Origin: Ignavibacteria bacterium UBA2373
GTDB taxonomy: Bacteria; Bacteroidota; Ignavibacteria; Kapaibacteriales; UBA961
DNA length: 64,000 bases
NCBI GenBank assembly: GCA_002344005.1
Contig: DDTD01000082.1
Location: 116,038 to 180,037, forward strand
Direction of reading: 5' to 3'
The notes beneath the pieces were generated by a model. The model was not told the origin of the DNA. It saw only the letters and a list, made by a program, of their open reading frames with translations, and searched no databases. The position numbers and the translations under genes are program-made. Below are positions 62,103 to 64,000 of the stretch, piece after piece (the first letter of the stretch is position 1; each line of letters begins with the position of its first letter).

Positions 62103-63851
62103 TTAAACAATTTTTCTTGCCATCAGACACCGATCCAACCATGCTTTTTTTTGCAATAACTCAGGAATACTCATTAATTCTTGAGGTTTACCAAATCTTT
62201 TTTTTGATTCGGCATGAATATGACTGATTTGCAATATTTTTCCTGAATTTCTTAGTATTGTTGTTAATCGCGATGCTAATTGCGAACATTCTTGACGCAA
62301 TTGTTGTTCACGTTCGGCAACATTAATGATAGCCGATGCAGAATCACTTTGAGTAGATTCTTGCGTTTCAGAAAACAATTGAAGATTGTGAGTGAACATA
62401 TTGTGCTGAGCCACTTCTGTCAATTCCCATTTTGTCTCCGGTTTTGTTATTGGTGTCATTTGGCGTGGTTCATCCAATAATCTTTTTTGTTTAACTGCAA
62501 TCCCTTGCTGTTCTTCGTTTGCAATCCAGTCTAGAATTTCTACTATACCGGAATCTTTTGCAACAAAAATATCACAAATATTATTTTTCTCACCAAAAGG
62601 CGCATAATACCTCATACCTCTAAATAATTGTTGCAAGGTTTTGGAATGTGCGCGCACTAAATCTGCTTTTACGATAATGCTGATAGGTTTAATATCTGTG
62701 CCTTCACCAATCATATCAACTTGCACCATTACATCAATTTTACCATTTCTGTAATCATCAAGATACATATTTCTTTCCTGTTCAGGGACATCCTGCCCAA
62801 TTCTTTCACTTCGAAATTGCGGATAGTATAATCGAATAAATTCGAGCATAGCTGCCGCATGTTTATTACTCATTGCAATAACGAGTAATTGATGATTTCT
62901 GGTGCCGGAATTTTCTAATGTAGATATTTGCAATTTTCGACGTGTATAAATTTCATCGAATCGTTTAAATGCCGGAGCAAGCAAAGACTCTAAATATACT
63001 TCATGAAAACGCAATTTTTTACGAGCCAAGAAAACATCAATATCATTTCCATCACCAAGACTTGCCATTTGTTCAAGTGAAAATACGACAGTTTCACCTG
63101 TTTCTTTATTCTTTAGGCGAATACTATAATCAATGACATGCGCCTGCACCCTTTTAAGAATTTTACCCTCTGTATGAGCATCACGCAATGAAACTTCATG
63201 CAAAGCTACATAATATTGCTCAATTTTTTCACCGTTTCTGCGAAAGTCAAATGGTACACCAAATAAAGTCTTATTATCTGCTCGCATCGGTGTTCCTGAC
63301 AATGAGACAGTACATGTATGACTAAACTTTTTTATTTTCTCAGCCCATAAACCATCATCAGATAAATGATGTACTTCGTCAAATACAAACATACAAGGAG
63401 CGCTTTCACAGAAAGTCAGCAGTGCTTTATGTCCACCTTTTCCGCTGGCATATTGATATGTCGTAATAATAATATCTGTGGAAATATTTTTAAGGAACGC
63501 TCTCTCGGAATCAGCAACGCAAAAAGAAAATGACTTCGATCCAATATTTGAGAATAGTCTTTGCAACTCATTTTTATCGGCATACTGATCACGCAAATTT
63601 CCTCTTGGTACAAAAACCACTAATTTTTTTGCTATACCTATTGTATGCGCCACAACGAAGGATGCAAGAGCCGTAATTGTTTTACCATAACCGGGAACAA
63701 ACACGCCCAAGTGATTCATTTCATTTCTTTTGAAAGCATCACTCAATTTAGTTAAAAAAATTTCCTGTCCTCTTCTGAAGCGAAATCCATTTCTAAGTTT
63801 TATTCCTTCAATAGGTATTTTCACTTCCGTACTTACTGCTACACTCATCAT
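62103..63851 (-). CDS. SF2 DEAD/DEAH-box helicase-like protein
   Basis: 582 residues. Walker A is G54-Y-G-K-T58 in VFVPGYGKTITAL. Walker B is DEVHH at 158-162, and motif III is SLSGTPMRADN near 196. The second RecA domain has VQVDMIGEGTDIKPISII near 370 and the Arg-finger-type motif LQQLFRGMRYYAP near 405. The C-terminal ~130 residues are charged and coiled (REQQLRQECSQLASRL). It resembles the stand-alone helicases of XPB/restriction-like type. No nuclease domain or partner gene is seen before the window ends. Confidence 0.85.
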   Translation of the reverse strand: MMSVAVSTEVKIPIEGIKLRNGFRFRRGQEIFLTKLSDAFKRNEMNHLGVFVPGYGKTITALASFVVAHTIGIAKKLVVFVPRGNLRDQYADKNELQRLFSNIGSKSFSFCVADSERAFLKNISTDIIITTYQYASGKGGHKALLTFCESAPCMFVFDEVHHLSDDGLWAEKIKKFSHTCTVSLSGTPMRADNKTLFGVPFDFRRNGEKIEQYYVALHEVSLRDAHTEGKILKRVQAHVIDYSIRLKNKETGETVVFSLEQMASLGDGNDIDVFLARKKLRFHEVYLESLLAPAFKRFDEIYTRRKLQISTLENSGTRNHQLLVIAMSNKHAAAMLEFIRLYYPQFRSERIGQDVPEQERNMYLDDYRNGKIDVMVQVDMIGEGTDIKPISIIVKADLVRAHSKTLQQLFRGMRYYAPFGEKNNICDIFVAKDSGIVEILDWIANEEQQGIAVKQKRLLDEPRQMTPITKPETKWELTEVAQHNMFTHNLQLFSETQESTQSDSASAIINVAEREQQLRQECSQLASRLTTILRNSGKILQISHIHAESKKRFGKPQELMSIPELLQKKAWLDRCLMARKIV

Positions 63852-64000
63852 AATATTTACTACTTTTCCCCCATCATTACAACTTTTTTCACATTACTAC
63901 TTACAAAATACAATCAGAATTTATCTGTGATTATAGAAATATTATATCATTATTCAGTTTTAGTTGTCGGATTTTTCAAAATGGGTGGTTTAGCTTGTGA

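Overview
The window is AT-rich bacterial chromosome. It carries several large secreted proteins ending in type IX secretion (T9SS) sorting domains, IgGFc-binding-type and YCF48/BNR propeller domains, a DUF4286 protein, HPr kinase next to a hibernation factor, KDO synthesis, an arginase and isolated TAnnTTTG promoter-like -7 boxes. This points to the Bacteroidota/Chlorobiota group, with a Kapabacteria- or Ignavibacteria-like member as the best guess. That placement is inference from gene content, not from a marker tree.

Layout. 1-3515 (minus): a housekeeping run of NUDIX hydrolase, tadA, rsmI, tmk, proline dehydrogenase and a truncated endonuclease/exonuclease/phosphatase lipoprotein. 3590-9665 (minus): two T9SS cargo proteins separated by about 630 bases. 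9838-13777 (plus): a MauE/DoxX membrane protein, a methyltransferase/MTHFR fusion whose homocysteine domain lacks its zinc cysteines, and two crotonase-family enzymes, closed by a strong terminator. 13991-20975 (plus): a type I restriction-modification island ordered hsdM, rhuM-like, hsdS, IS200/RAYT-like transposase, hsdR. hsdM carries an in-frame TGA. The transposase is bracketed by mirror-ordered hairpins, and there are several short repeat arrays.

21013-29128 (minus): a duplicated GT2-TPR glycosyltransferase, a membrane histidine kinase, a COG2509 FAD dehydrogenase, a YCF48 propeller T9SS cargo and a polyprenol/diacylglycerol kinase-like protein. 29157-37608 (plus): ispE, glgA, a POTRA-barrel outer membrane protein, arginase, a small barrel protein, hibernation factor, hprK, mnmM-like methyltransferase and a PAP2 phosphatase. 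37618-41634: a GT39 membrane glycosyltransferase, DUF4286, a LolA-like protein, an LRR protein and tRNA-Val(UAC). 41776-47363 (plus): AddB-like Fe-S nuclease, purB and dppA.

47467-53757 (minus): a second IgGFc-type T9SS cargo with five Cys-rich repeats, then a decayed RHS locus. It holds a frameshifted RHS core, an Rpn-type nuclease, and a separate RHS C-terminal tip followed by an overlapping small secreted protein. 53809-58028 (minus): a tightly overlapping operon of histidine phosphatase, rodA, kdsA, RlmI-like methyltransferase and RluA-like pseudouridine synthase. This is followed by tRNA-Leu(UAA). 58370-60849 (plus): a two-gene lipoprotein operon, an FGE/SUMF1-domain lipoprotein plus a five-heme cytochrome c lipoprotein. 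60846-63851 (minus): lysA and an SF2 helicase.

The least ordinary parts are the restriction-modification island with its transposase/hairpin module and repeats, the zinc-less methyltransferase fusion, the RHS wreck and the FGE-cytochrome pair.
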